A stretch of DNA of 64,000 nucleotides from Plasmodiophora brassicae (Eukaryota; Endomyxa: Phytomyxea; Phytomyxea; Plasmodiophorida), in the NCBI GenBank assembly GCA_036867785.1, contig CP145421.1:1-64000 (forward strand), written 5' to 3'. How positions within the stretch are numbered: the stretch's first letter is position 1; every line of letters starts with the position of its first letter. The position numbers and the translations under genes were made by a program. The notes beneath the pieces were generated by a model that had not been told where the DNA came from, searched no databases, and saw only the letters and a list, made by a program, of their open reading frames with translations. This document shows positions 43,050 to 53,430 of this stretch, in pieces.

Positions 43050-45200
43050 ATGGGGCGTGTCCTGTGGTGGATGGCGTCGGTCGTCGGCGCCTGCCTTCTG
43101 GCTGGGCTGATCGGGCGAGGTGATGGGCACCCGTCGCCGGACAGTCCTAGGGTTGCGATGCGCCAGGTCCTGGAGGAGAAGATACCGGCGGCGAGCCTCG
43201 GCGCCCTTGATGACTGGTCGATCCCCGAGGACATCAAGCAGCACCCGTTCTTCGTCGAGGTCAAGACGTCCATGGCCGGTACGCTGGCGTTGTTCACGGA
43301 TGCCCAGCTGTCTGCGCGTGTGCTCATCAGGTCGCTGCAGATGCGCTCAGGGAGCTGGACGAGCGCCTGCAACGCCACGACGGCACGCGTCTGATCACGC
43401 CGATGCCGCTGCGGAAATGGATCGGGCGTACGATTTCGCCGGGCACGATGGGCGTCTGGAATTACAACGGCTGCCCCCAGGTGGCCCTGCAGCCCGGCCG
43501 ATACGCGAACTTGTACGTGCATGACGCCACGTCGCATGGGACACCGGCCTGCCTATATTGACGTGTGGGCGAACAGCAACCCACAACGCCGCTGGTCGAG
43601 CGTGGTCAGCTACACGGACTCGTTCTCGTGCCTGGGCGTGACGGGCGCTCAGGCCGGACAGTCGGAGGCCCTGGTCGTCCTCGACCCGCAGGTAGGACGA
43701 TCGCCCCGCGGACCGTCATGGCATTAACCGTGTCCCAGAACCGGGTGTTCATCATTCGGAATGGCGGATTCGTCGCGTATGCCATCCAGGTGCGCAACGG
43801 TGCCGCCGGATGCTGCACGACGTCGTTTGGCTGGCTCTGACCCTTGGTGTGTGGGCGGTAGGGTCGGTTCCTCGTCCTGGCCGTTGTCGACACGCTGAAC
43901 CTGGGCGACGATGCCATCGTCTCTGAGGCCGGCACCAGGCGCATCCTGGGCTGGAAGAAGGAGATCAAGAACCGTATCGGCAACAACGAGTACACGGTCG
44001 CCACGTTCTTCAATGTACGTCGCTCCGTCGGACGGCTCTGCACTTGCGGGTTCGGCTGACGGCACTTACCTTGCCTGTGCACGTCAGATCCCTGCGAACA
44101 ACGTCGCCGTCATGCAGTCCGGGGACCGTCTCATCACGCTTAAGGCTGGCCAGCACGTCAACACGAGGACGGACGTGACGTTCCGCGGGTTCTTCTCGCT
44201 CGGCGAACGGCAGCTGTCCTTCAAGACGCAGCCGACGTACACGGTGGAGGGCGTCCCCGTCGTCCTCGATGTCGTCCTGCGCTACCGCATCACCGACCCG
44301 GAGGCGCTCACCAAGAACTACGACAGCGTGGAGCAGGCGCTGAAATCGCCCTGCCAGTACGTCGTCAACAAGGCCGTCTCGCACATGTCCTACCAGCAGT
44401 TCATGAAGGTCAGCAAGCTGACAACGCAGGCGGTGGCCGGATCGTCGGCGTCTGTCGGTGCCATCGTTCCGGCCTACGCGCCGTCATCCGACCTGTCGTG
44501 GCTGGCGGTATTCCAGGAGACCTGCCTGGACGAGCTGGCGGGTCTCGCGGAGACGTACGGGATCAAGGTGGAGTCGTTCGATGTGCTGGACCGGAATCTG
44601 GACGGCGTCCTGGGCAAGAAGCTGGCCAGCCAGAGCGAGGAGGTCCTGAAGAACCAGCTGGAGGCGACGCAGGTCGCGCTGAAGACGCAGATCGCCACCG
44701 AGACCGAGAGGGGCCATCTGGCCGTCGCCGAGATCAACAAGCAGCAGACGCAGACGAAGGCGGAGGCGGCCAAGATCGAGGCGACCACCAAGGCCGATGC
44801 CGAGTTCTACAAGGCGATGAAGGAGGCCGAAGCGAAGAAGTTCCTGATGGAGAAGGAGGCGGAAGGCAAGGCGGAGGCGGTTCGTAAGGAGGCGGGCGCC
44901 GAGGCTGAGAAGATCAGGCAACTGGGCGACGCTCAGGCCGCCGCTATCAAAGCGGTGGCCTGGGCGCGTAACGAGGCCAGCACAGAGCACGCCCAGACGA
45001 TGCAGCGCCTGGAGGAGTACGCCAAGATCACGGCGGCCCTGCCCGAGTCGACGATCCTGTTCGCCGGCGGCGGTGATGCGTCCGGGGATCTCGCCGCCAA
45101 CAAGGTCCTGGCGCAGACCGCCTCGAACGTCATCACCGGCATGTCCATCCAGAAAGGTGTCGCGATGGGGGCCGACCGATCATGCGACAATCGCCAATGA
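43050..45200 (+). CDS. SPFH/band-7 domain protein with N-terminal anchor
   Basis: Multi-exon gene. The first exon starts with a signal peptide or anchor (MGRVLWWMASVVGACLLAGL) followed by DDWSIPEDIKQHPFFVEV. Next come ALRELDERLQRHDGTRLI, TMGVWNYNGCPQVALQPGRY and VFIIRNGGFVAYAIQ, then after two further introns (the last ends at about 44085) a long exon with a classical SPFH domain: IPANNVAVMQSGDRLITLKA, LSFKTQPTYTVEGVPVVLDV, YRITDPEALTKNYDSVEQAL. It ends with a long Ala/Glu/Lys coiled coil (KAEAAKIEATTKADAEFYKA) and a hydrophobic tail region. Such proteins oligomerise on membranes as scaffolds (stomatin, flotillin, prohibitin relatives). The frame changes near 43330 without a normal-sized intron, so a real shift or a mis-read exon is possible there. 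Fragments of its 5' half recur at 45.33-45.78 and 49.49-49.62 kb. Confidence 0.72.
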
Positions 45201-45329
45201 CCGATCCAGCAACGCGTCGTGAACGGCGCCGACGTCGCTGTCAACACTTTCCAATTGTCCAGTGTATCATGAAACGGGTCGGTTGCTCTGTACGCTTCGT
45301 TCTCCGCACCCAGCTAGCATGATGCAATG

Positions 45330-45780
45330 ATGGCCGATGTCGACCGGGCGGCGGAAGGGCAGCGACGTCTCCCGACGTCGACGTGCGTTTCGACGCGATC
45401 GGAGGTCCCCGACAGGGGAGGTCCAGCTGGACGATTCCCGAGGAAGTCAAGGCGTACCCGCTGCTTGTTGAAAGCGACATCCATGACGGATAATTTGCAT
45501 TTCGGCATGGGTGGTTTAGGGCCTAACGGAACGCTCAATGGCTCTGAGGATGTCGTTGCGCAGGTGCGCTCGAAGAGATGGACCGGCGGCGCCATCGGAG
45601 GCATGGGTTCCTTTTGATCGCGCGCGAGACCGGCCAGCTGGCGTCGATGAGCCCGTTTGGGCTCGTCGTCGCGCGGGCGCAGATGGGCGTCTGGGAACTG
45701 TAAAAATCTCCTTCGAATGGCTCTGGGACCGGGGCGGTTTGCCATTATGCGAGTACTGGCCACCGTGCTTCATGGCCCCT
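45330..45780 (+). pseudogene. Degraded copy of the 5' exons of the SPFH gene
   Basis: Directly downstream of the SPFH gene and in the same orientation, SSWTIPEEVKAYPLLVES corresponds to DDWSIPEDIKQHPFFVEV, LEEMDRRRHRRHGFLLI to ALRELDERLQRHDGTRLI, and the gatgggcgtctggga block to TMGVWNY. Frames change between these pieces and in-frame stops are present. The coiled-coil and SPFH parts are not repeated here. It is a partial tandem duplicate, diverged well beyond the parent. Confidence 0.7.
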
Positions 45781-46200
45781 CCTCAAGATAGCGTCCCTCT
45801 TCGTGTTGTGATCTTGGAGCTGGCATGAATGGCATCTTGTCATACGGAATACTCCCAGTTGCACTCTTCCTGTTACGGGTGATGGGAATCATTCTTCCGT
45901 AGGTTATGTTTTCCCCAGTCCGTCACACTCTTTTTGCGCGGCGGACCTCGACGTCGTCGTGATGTCGAGCGGCCCTGAGACCATGACCCTTGTCAAGGTA
46001 CTGCGAGGCTTGCCTTCTGGCTCACTCGCTAAACCCACTAAAAACCATCTTGTTCAGTGACCATAACTGTGCGACGTCGCCTCTTGGTCGAGGCGTCTGC
46101 CTGACCTGGCGTCTTTCGCTTGACTGGTTTCCTCTGGGACCTGGTTTTCTGCAATGATTGCGGCAGCATTTTCTGCAATTCTTCCGCCAATGCATGACTA
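45781..46200. other. Spacer beside the chromovirus fossil
   Basis: No gene. AT content rises here compared with neighbouring genes. It may include the outer end of the fossil element, but I could not recognise a terminal repeat. Confidence 0.4.
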
Positions 46201-48767
46201 CTATGTCCACTGATGAAATGTTGCACCATTTTGTGGCTGATCTTCAATGATGACGCTTGCCGGTTCCCATGTGGATTCCTCATCGCTGAAGCCCCGCCAT
46301 CGTATGCGTAATTCAATGGTTTGCTCACGATTCTTGCGTGCATCCATTATCTCTTGGATTTCCCATGGGGAATTATCATAGGCTATTTGTTCTTTGAGTT
46401 CCTCTGTGATGTTCAGTTTTTGATCACAGTAGAATTGGAGTCTACTCCCGTGTACAATGTGATGATCCCCATTCGCTAGATCTTCGACCTCGAAGATGTA
46501 GTTGGAGTGAACCTCAGTAACACGGTATGGCCCTCGCCATTTCAGAAATAGTTTCTCTCCAGCCCTGAGCGTTTCTGCTCGCAGAACGAAATCCCCTTGA
46601 TATACATTTGGTGGCTTCCGATTTCCCGACGCTTTTTCTCGCCGTTGCGCTCTCTGGCGCTTGCTGAGATCTGCTACTTCCTTGTGCATCTCATTCATTG
46701 CGGCAATAAGCTCGTCGGTGAGAGTTTGGATTCTCTCAGACGTGAGTTGAGCAACACTAACTTGTGTTTCTCGTGTAGGATTCATGCAGACTGCTTCTAG
46801 TGGGTCATCTGGTTCTACCCCACTGTGAACCTGCACAGGCGCTCGCCCTCCCAGTCTTTGCTGTGGCCGATGATGGAGCACATGCTCTACCACCTTGATT
46901 AGCCATGGCCATTCTTCCTTCTGCCATCGAAGGTCGGAACAAATGGCACGGAATAGTGCCAGCACATGCTTGTTGACTACTTCAACCGTTCCGTTGGGAT
47001 AATGTATGTAAGCGGTTGTCCAATGTTGCTTAACATTGCAAAGCTTACTGTACTCCCTAGTGACCTCAGACATGACATATGATGCCTGGTCGGAGACTAT
47101 GATTTCTGGTGTTCCTGACTTGGATCTCCATTCCATCAGTGCCTGTACTGTTGTCAAACTGTCTGGTACAACAGTCGGCACAAGGTGTACAAGTCCCGAG
47201 AGGTCATCTCGAAGTACGAGAATCCATTTGAAATCATGCCCAGCCTCTTCCATTGACGGCATCATGTATAGGTAGTCCATATGGAGTACCTGTCCACGTA
47301 TGGTTGCATGGCACGCGTGACCTAATGGTCTGGGACACACCTCTCCACCTCTTGTGGGTCTGCAGTGTAGGCAGCCTGTGGCTATGCGCCTAATGTCCTC
47401 TGATATGCCGTTCCAGATAAACTTCTTCCTTAGAAGTTGCGTCATGTCATCGATGCTGCGATGCGCGAAGCCTGCAGCGTGCGCAATGACTGTTAGCCTG
47501 ACCCTGAGCTCCACATCTTCTGACGGGATGACTATTTGGCCTCTGCTGTTGACTAGCAGGCCTGCGTCGCTCTTCCTCAGGTCGTTTTGCTTGTCGTTCG
47601 TCATGAACTTTGATTGCCTCTCTCTGATTTCTTCCTCAGTTGGCCAAACAAGCTTCTTTTCTAGCATGCGTTGGACTCGGAATTTGTCAGCGGGTTGCCC
47701 CCAGCGGTTGTGGATTTCCGGATAACTCACTTGATCCTCATTCTCCCGCCCAGTATTGTTGGGTACACCGCGTTCATGGGTTTCCGCATAACTCACTCGA
47801 TCCTCATTCCCCATGTCCCCATTCGAAGCTTCCGGATCACTGGAGCGATCCTCATCACTTCGAATTCGAAGTATTCGGAAGACGTTTGTGGCGTCCTCGT
47901 ACTTTACTTGTCCGGTGTCGATTTGGGTTTCCAAATCAGCATCTCTTCTGAGACCATTGTCCACTCCCCATCGCGTTTGCAAATCCGTCCACACATTCTT
48001 CTCCCAAGGAATATGTTCAATCGTGAACTTGTACTTCCTCAGCTTCATTCCCCAGCGTTCCAACCTTTCTGCTGCTGGTTGTGTGCACTTCTGTGGGTTA
48101 TATATGTGCATGAGGTTCCTGTGGTCTGTGTACAGTCTGAATGGTTTTCCCGTTTGTAGGAGATCGTCCAGTTTTTCTACCACGTCCAACAGGGCACTGG
48201 CTTCTTTGTCTGGTGTCGACCAGTTCAACTCTGAGCCTGTGAATTTGTGTCCTGTGAATCCTAGTGGTTGGTGGTTGGCTTCCCACACTGGTTGGTCCTT
48301 ATCTTCCAATGGGATCTGCGTTACCATTCCCGCCCTGTGGAACTTGCTGGCGTCTGCAAACACGCATTGAATCATATCCTCTCTGGGATATGCCAGCTGA
48401 GTGTTTCTCCCTGCAGATCATTCCAGCCATGCCTCTTCAGTCTAACTCCCCCAGCGACTGATTTGGTCCTTCTTGGCTGATCCTTCATGGATTTCTCATA
48501 GATGTCTTGCAGGGGTAAGACAATCCGACTATATTCCGGAATTGACTTACTCATCCACTGCACTGCATATAGGAATTGCTGCAAATCTCTTGCAGCTTTG
48601 GGACACTGCATCTGCTGGAGCATTCTGATTCGTTCTGGATCGTGGGATACCCCTACTGGCGTGAAAATGCGTCCAGCGAATTTCACCTTCCTCAAGAAGA
48701 AGTCACATTTATCCAGGTTGAACGTCAGATTGTGCTTCTCTGCCAACCGCAATGTGTTGTCTAACAC
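46201..48767 (-). mobile_element. Ty3/gypsy chromovirus LTR-retrotransposon fossil, 3' part
   Basis: Minus-strand remains of a Metaviridae-type element. Parts in order: end of the reverse-transcriptase connection region, RNase H (VFADASKFHRAG, YTDHRNLMHIY), the integrase zinc-binding domain (H-H-C-C with CLHC), the integrase core with its D-D-E triad (HMDYLYM, VSDQASY, NGTVEVVNK) and a C-terminal chromodomain (RIRWRGFSDEESTWEP). The chromodomain identifies a chromovirus, a group whose chromodomain targets chromatin. Gag, protease and most of the reverse transcriptase are absent and no LTR was recognised, so the copy is incomplete and broken, with about two or three breaks. The mostly open reading suggests moderate to young age. 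Its base composition is much less GC-rich than host genes. Confidence 0.92.
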
Positions 48768-49140
48768 TCTGGTGCCGGCGTCGGGTGTGCTGGCACTGCA
48801 TCAGGGTGCTCCAGCAATTCGATGATGCGGTTCGTGGCGGCCTGCTGCTGGTACGCGACAGCCTGCTGCTGGTACACGACAGCCAGGAGGTCCCTGTGCT
48901 GCCGCCGGCTCTGCAGGCATTGCAGCAGGGCGATGACGACACAGATCCCAACTATCGATATAGCGATTAGTGGATAGATCCAGTATTCCATAACTGATCG
49001 TCCGATCGAACCTCCGATCGCGGTTCACACGAGGGACCAATACTCGACGCCGTTCATGATATCGCACACTGGCCGGGTTTTGGTGGCAGGACGGTTGCAA
49101 AAATACCGACAGTCCGTTTTCAGTCCTGCATCCGACTGGC
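48768..49140 (-). pseudogene. Copy A of a small single-TM protein gene
   Basis: On the minus strand the segment encodes MEYWIYPLIAISIVGICVVI, a single hydrophobic helix, then a QSRRQHRDLL basic turn, a Gln-rich coil (YQQQAVAYQQQAATNRIIEL) and a Pro-rich end. Upstream, MNGVEYWSLV precedes an in-frame stop that is absent in the inverted copy at 49.27 kb. The same family occurs a third time at 50.27-50.5 kb. No function is known. Copies A and B form a large inverted repeat. Confidence 0.6.
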
Positions 49141-49264
49141 ATATTTCTTGCTGTCACGTTCGACGACGGCCTCGAACGTGACCATCAGACGGCATACAAT
49201 ATGACCTCGTCCGTCATCAGCCGAGGGTGATCGTCAGGGATATCTTCTAGATGGTCCCACATTC

Positions 49265-49490
49265 TTGTTGGATGCAGGACTCCGAACGGACTGTCGGTAT
49301 TTTTATTGCAACCGTCCTGCCTCCAAAACCCGGCCAGTGTGCGATATCATGAACGGCGTCGAGTACTGGTCCCTCGTGTGGACCGCGATCGGAGGTTCGA
49401 TCGGACGATCAATTATGGAATACTGGATCTATCCACTAATCGCTATATCGATAGTTGGGATCTGTCTCGTCATCGCCCTGCTGCAGTGCC
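49265..49490 (+). pseudogene. Copy B of the small single-TM protein gene, inverted relative to copy A
   Basis: Reads MNGVEYWSLVWTAIGGSIGR and then MEYWIYPLIAISIVGICLVI on the plus strand. It mirrors 48955-49135 with about 95 percent identity, separated by about 135 bp. After LLQCQQSRR the similarity to copy A ends and a fragment of the SPFH gene family follows, so B is a chimera. Confidence 0.65.
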
Positions 49491-49620
49491 AGCAGAGCCG
49501 ACGGCGGGCACAGACGGGCGTCTGGAACTGTAAAAATCTCCCTCGAATGGCTCTGGGACCGGGGCGGTTTGCCATTATGCGAGTACTGCCTGGCCCACGT
49601 GCTTCATTGCACACCTTTGA
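49490..49620 (+). pseudogene. Fragment of the SPFH-gene 5' region
   Basis: TGVWNCKNLPRMALGPGRFA corresponds to MGVWNYNGCPQVALQPGRYA of the SPFH gene at 43.46 kb. The DNA from gggcgtctggaactgtaaaa onward is almost identical to the degraded copy at 45.67-45.76 kb, so this fragment was copied from that pseudogene and not from the parent. Confidence 0.7.
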
Positions 49621-50260
49621 TACAGTGCTGATATCTCCGATGCCGACCAGCGACCTGGCGTGGGCCTCATCAATGTAGAGCGGGGCTCTATTTATAGCGT
49701 CTCGTTCCCTACATCAACGTGCTGCCACCTGACCTGACGGTCCTGGACTATATTTAGACAAACTGCGTGCCCCGATTTAGCACGATGACGTGGCGAGGCT
49801 GCCGTCGTCGTGACGATGCGATGGATAAACGGATTCTGTTTCTGTGTCATTACGTGCCGTCAAGAGTCTGCAGACACGGGACTACATCAACCACCTGGAA
49901 CCATTATTGTGTCTCGGCCTGACAGGTGCGCAGGTTCGCGGTTCGCGGGCCAACGTCGTTCTTCGGCCCTCACGTATTCAGTGCCTTACATGTCGGTGGG
50001 CTGGCGCTCGCACCCATGACCTGGCGCGGCTGCCTGCACCGTGCGAATGCAGATTCCAGCGCCCGTGACCTGGGGCACCAGCACGACACCTTAATTCTAT
50101 GTACTAGCTAGTACATAGACACCCGACACTACAGCGCAGTACTGTTCACCAGCGGGCCGGGACTAGTGCCAGCGAGGTTACCTCGTCATTATCATTCGCC
50201 AAACAAGATGTAATTGGTCGTACCGACGAGGTGTTCATTCAATTATTGTGCTAGACTGTC
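49621..50260. other. No gene recognised
   Basis: Short frames only. A small dyad, ctatgtactagctagtacatag, sits at about 50097-50118. The segment separates copies B and C of the single-TM family. Confidence 0.45.
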
Positions 50261-50264
50261 TTGC

Positions 50265-50590
50265 GGTCCCGGTGCCGGCGTCGGATGTGCTGGCACTGCA
50301 TCAAGATGCTCCAGCAATTCAATGATGTGGTGCGTGGCGGCCTGCTGCTGGTACGCGACAGCCAGGAGGTCCCTGTGCTGCCGTCGGCTCTGCAGACACT
50401 GCAGCAGGACTACGACCAGAGACATCCCCACTATCGATACAGCGATTAGTGGATAGATCCAGTATTCCATAACTGATCGTCCGATCGAACCTCCGATCGA
50501 GACTATCATGAGGTGGTCCCGGTGCTGCCGGCTGCTCTGCTGGCACTGCATCAAGACGATGAGGAGAGAGATCCCCACTATCGATGTAGC
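50265..50590 (-). pseudogene. Copy C of the small single-TM protein gene
   Basis: Minus-strand frame with SIGGSIGRSVMEYWIYPLIA, VSIVGMSLVVVLLQCLQSRR and a Gln-rich tail as in copy A. The stretch 50515-50590 repeats part of the same unit a second time (a short internal duplication giving ISLLIVLMQCQQSSRQHRD). A fragment of the family's start (MYGVEYWSL) appears again at 50665 on the plus strand. The unit therefore spreads by repeated local copying. Confidence 0.6.
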
Positions 50591-50597
50591 AATTTAT

Positions 50598-50658
50598 GGT
50601 CACTCAATCCGGCGGCCTGCATGTTACCGCATGCAGGCCGCCGCATTGAGTGATCACC
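50598..50658. repeat. Long imperfect hairpin (about 26-bp stem)
   Basis: Arms 50598-50623 (ggtcactcaatccggcggcc... ending gcatg) and 50630-50658 are reverse complements with one mismatch and a small insertion, around a six-base loop TTACCG. It sits between copy C of the TM gene and a fragment of its 5' end. Confidence 0.85.
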
Positions 50659-50750
50659 TGTGACCATGTACGGCGTGGAGTACTGGTCTCTACGTTCCAT
50701 GGCAGCGGTTTCCAGGCAAACACGGTGGGTCCGTCGCGGCGGCAGGCTTC

Positions 50751-50788
50751 AAGTCCGCACTGCGGACTTGGCGGACTCCGCAGTCCGC
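50751..50788. promoter_or_regulatory. Cluster of GCGGACT/AGTCCGC heptamers upstream of the secreted RING gene
   Basis: Four heptamers alternate in orientation: AAGTCCGCA-C-TGCGGACTT is a perfect dyad at 50751-50769, and GCGGACT-CCGC-AGTCCGC at 50771-50788 a second. They lie about 250 bp before the ATG at 51035. This could be a paired binding site for a dimeric zinc-cluster-like regulator; untested. Confidence 0.45.
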
Positions 50789-51034
50789 ACCACGCATGTT
50801 CTGGGGTACAATAATAGAAAAAGGGGGCGGTGTTGAGCCGAGCGTGCGTGGAGGCGGGACTGGCTCGGACTTCCCAGGACTGGCGTGCGCCGGCTTGCGG
50901 CTTGCGGCCAGGTCGGCGGCCAGTTCCATATCGACCATCTGCACGACAGATCACATTCAGCTGCAAGGTACGACCAGGTGTGATCAGGTGTCAACAAACT
51001 TCTATCCCAGCTAACTACCCGCTCGCACGAACCC

Positions 51035-51923
51035 ATGTCGATGATCGTTTCGCTGATTGTCGTCGTTGCCTTCTTCCTTGGCCTCGGCGAAGCCGACCTG
51101 CCACCCATTTCCTTGTACCCAACCGAAGGCCCTCCGTATGCCTGTGATGTAAAAACAGAGGCTGCCTTCATGCACTCAGGTTTTCTTCGTGGCGCAATAC
51201 TGGGCGGCGTCGCGGACTCCGTATCCTTGCCCACAATCGGCCACGTGCCCTTGTGGCACCTCGTGCAGTTCATGAATAATAACAATCGTGTAAGTTGACG
51301 TCTCCGCCCGTTTGCCACTCGCCGATATGCTGATGAAACAACGTCGTGCTCGCCCATGTAACAGGACGTCTATACATCTCTGGAATGGATCGCGACAACC
51401 TGGTCACCAGATCTCGCGCCACTGATTCTGTCGGCTGCATGCGATCTGGACATGGAGCTGTTCTTAATTGCCTGCCATGCGTTACTGCAAAACCAGGGTG
51501 ATACCGCGGCATCGTTCGCATTCATCTGGAGCCAGCGAGTAGACCCACCGGACCTGGAACAGGTAGCGATGTTGCTCCCCGGTCACGGCCGGTAAACGAT
51601 ATTGTTCACAGTATTGTTTCCTTTGCGTCATCTCAACCATCTCCAGATCATGTGACAGTTGTGGTGTATGGGCAAACGCTGGGGACCAGTTCCGGTATCT
51701 CAGCTGTAGCCACACGTTCCACCCCCAATGTATCGAGGCTCATCTACAACGGCATGGCACGTGCCCTGTCTGCGCGACGCTCCTTCTACCGGAAGCCGAC
51801 TCGCTGGTGCATCTCGAAATCGCAAGCCAAGGGGTCACCGGCATCCCCACGCACATCTTTCTCGATCGGCCTGCCTATGTCGACTCTATGGTCAAGCCCA
51901 GCATGTGCCCCACACATGAGTGA
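51035..51923 (+). CDS. Secreted RING-H2 protein, putative E3 ubiquitin ligase
   Basis: Three exons: 51035-51289, 51365-51562, 51612-51923 (introns 75 and 49 bp, all phase 0), giving 254 residues. It begins with a strong signal peptide (MSMIVSLIVVVAFFLGLGEA), then a helical region (HVPLWHLVQFMNNNNR, SLEWIATTWSPDLAPLILS, FLIACHALLQNQG). The last exon is a RING-H2 finger: CDSCG...LSCSHTFHPQC...QRHGTCPVC, eight zinc ligands in the C3-H2-C3 order, followed by a short conserved tail (IFLDRPAYVDSMVKPSMCP). RING proteins recruit E2 enzymes for ubiquitin transfer; one with a secretion signal and no membrane segment would act outside the cell or inside a host. Secreted RING ligases have been proposed as plasmodiophorid effectors. 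A truncated paralogue lies inverted at 32.8-33.6 kb. Confidence 0.78.
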
Positions 51924-52360
51924 CATCCGCACGTTTCGGATCGTCCGTTTTCCACACTGAATACACAACCGGCCGTGTGCGCACCTGCCTTTGGGCTTCC
52001 TGGCTCACGTACGCGCACCTGAGATGCATGCATGCGCGCATGCCTGATTCTGGCGAGGCACGTACGCCTGGATCCGGGCTTTCATTCGGGCTGTGCAATG
52101 CATCGCTCGACGGAGGCAGTTCAGTTAATTGCTGCCCCATCGATCGATCGATGGCACTTCGTGATCTGATGTCGAGTTCCTACGGTTACCGTTGACGATC
52201 GTCGTTAGGTCGATCCCGCCGCTTTTGAACATACGCCGCCATCCGTCCCTGTTGAAACACGCGATGGGTCCCGTGTTGGATTTTGGGCTTTAGGGCGGCG
52301 ATCGAGTCCGCGGCGCGTCCCGTTGTCCCGGGGCCGACCGTCGACCGTCGACCTGCGCTC
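51924..52360. other. 3' flank shared with the inverted RING duplicate; otherwise no gene
   Basis: From 51955 to about 52035 the sequence matches 32700-32790 in reverse complement (shared tgagccaggaagccca-like block), so the duplication includes non-coding flank. The rest to 52360 is probably upstream sequence or unseen exons of the SLX4-like gene. Confidence 0.5.
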
Positions 52361-53401
52361 ATGGCGCTGCTGCTGGATCACCACAGTGGCGCGTCCGTGT
52401 GCGGCGACGACAGCGAGATGGCAGGCGGCACCGGCGAGGCGTTCCAGTGCTACCTGTGCCAGGTCGGCGTCCAGGGTCCGCGACAATGTGTGTCGTTGTT
52501 GTGGCCAGGGCACGGGGCAGTGACACCGCTCTCTCTGTCATGGCAGGGACGTTCGTCGACCATCTGGTGGCGTGCTCGTCGATACCGCTGGCGGTCCTGG
52601 AGCGCGTCTTCGTCGAGGGCGGCACGCCGGACGACGCCGTCGCGCGCATCGACGCCCAGATCGCCGCGTTGCAGGCGCTGCGCCAGGCCGTTGTACGTCG
52701 GAACCGTCGGGCGGCGGCCGCTGCTGCTGTGCCTCGGGACCAGGTCGCCATCCCGCCCTGCCCGGACTACGCGTCCATGCCGGTCGCCGACCTCAGGAAG
52801 CGGATGGCCGCGTACGGCTTCAGGAACGGGTCCAAGTCGTACATGGTCGGGGAGCTGACCGCCGCGTGGGACGCCGTCCACATCAACCAGGCCGCCGCCG
52901 CCGCCGCCGCTCCCAGCCGACCTGCACGTGCGCCCGGAGCAGCGACGACGACGTCCAGGGCGCATGCCAGACCGGACGCGTCCCAGATCGAACCGTTCCG
53001 ATCGCCGGCGACCCAGGGACGAACCCGGAAGGTACAGGTGCTGGTTCTAGCGGCGACGTCGAGTCATTGATGGGCCTCGTTGTCGCTGGCAGGTGCGGCC
53101 AGCTGTGCAACGGGACGCGTCGTCGTCGGATGCGATCGACAAGGGCGACGGGCACGCCGACGCCATTCTCGAGTTCATCAGCACGAACGAGCGCCTGCTG
53201 GACCACGTCCTGTGCATGAAGAGCGTCGACGTTGGCGAGTTGCACGCCGCGCTGAGGAAGGCGGACGTCGCCGTCCCGCTCAAGGTAGACGGGAACGGGC
53301 CACCTCGCGTCGATGGCGACGTCGCTGACGTTCCCGAACAGGCCGTATCCGATTTCTGCCGGGCCCAGGGGTTCAACGTCGTCGACCGGTGGCGACAATG
53401 A
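52361..53401 (+). CDS. SLX4: SLX4-like structure-specific nuclease scaffold, C-terminal domain protein
   Basis: Exons 52361-52487, 52547-53031, 53093-53401 with introns of 59 and 61 bp and matching phases. The second exon carries PDYASMPVADLRKRMAAYGF ending in SYMVGELTAAW, the signature of the conserved C-terminal SLX4 domain (PDY...L+..+..YG.+), which binds the SLX1 nuclease. The third exon gives FISTNERLLDHVLCMKSVDV and GELHAALRKADVAVPL, matching the winged-helix-like end of SLX4. A CYLC motif near the beginning could be part of a zinc finger. SLX4-SLX1 cuts branched DNA during replication and repair. At about 306 residues the readable gene is much shorter than usual family members; upstream exons may be missed. 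The Met at 52361 is only the first in frame. Confidence 0.68.
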
Positions 53402-53430
53402 AGCATACGTCGTCACTGGCGCGCGTATTA

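Noticed and set aside
42900-43050. Possible tRNA or small RNA gene before the SPFH gene
   Set aside because: No cloverleaf, B box or conserved RNA motif could be read by eye.
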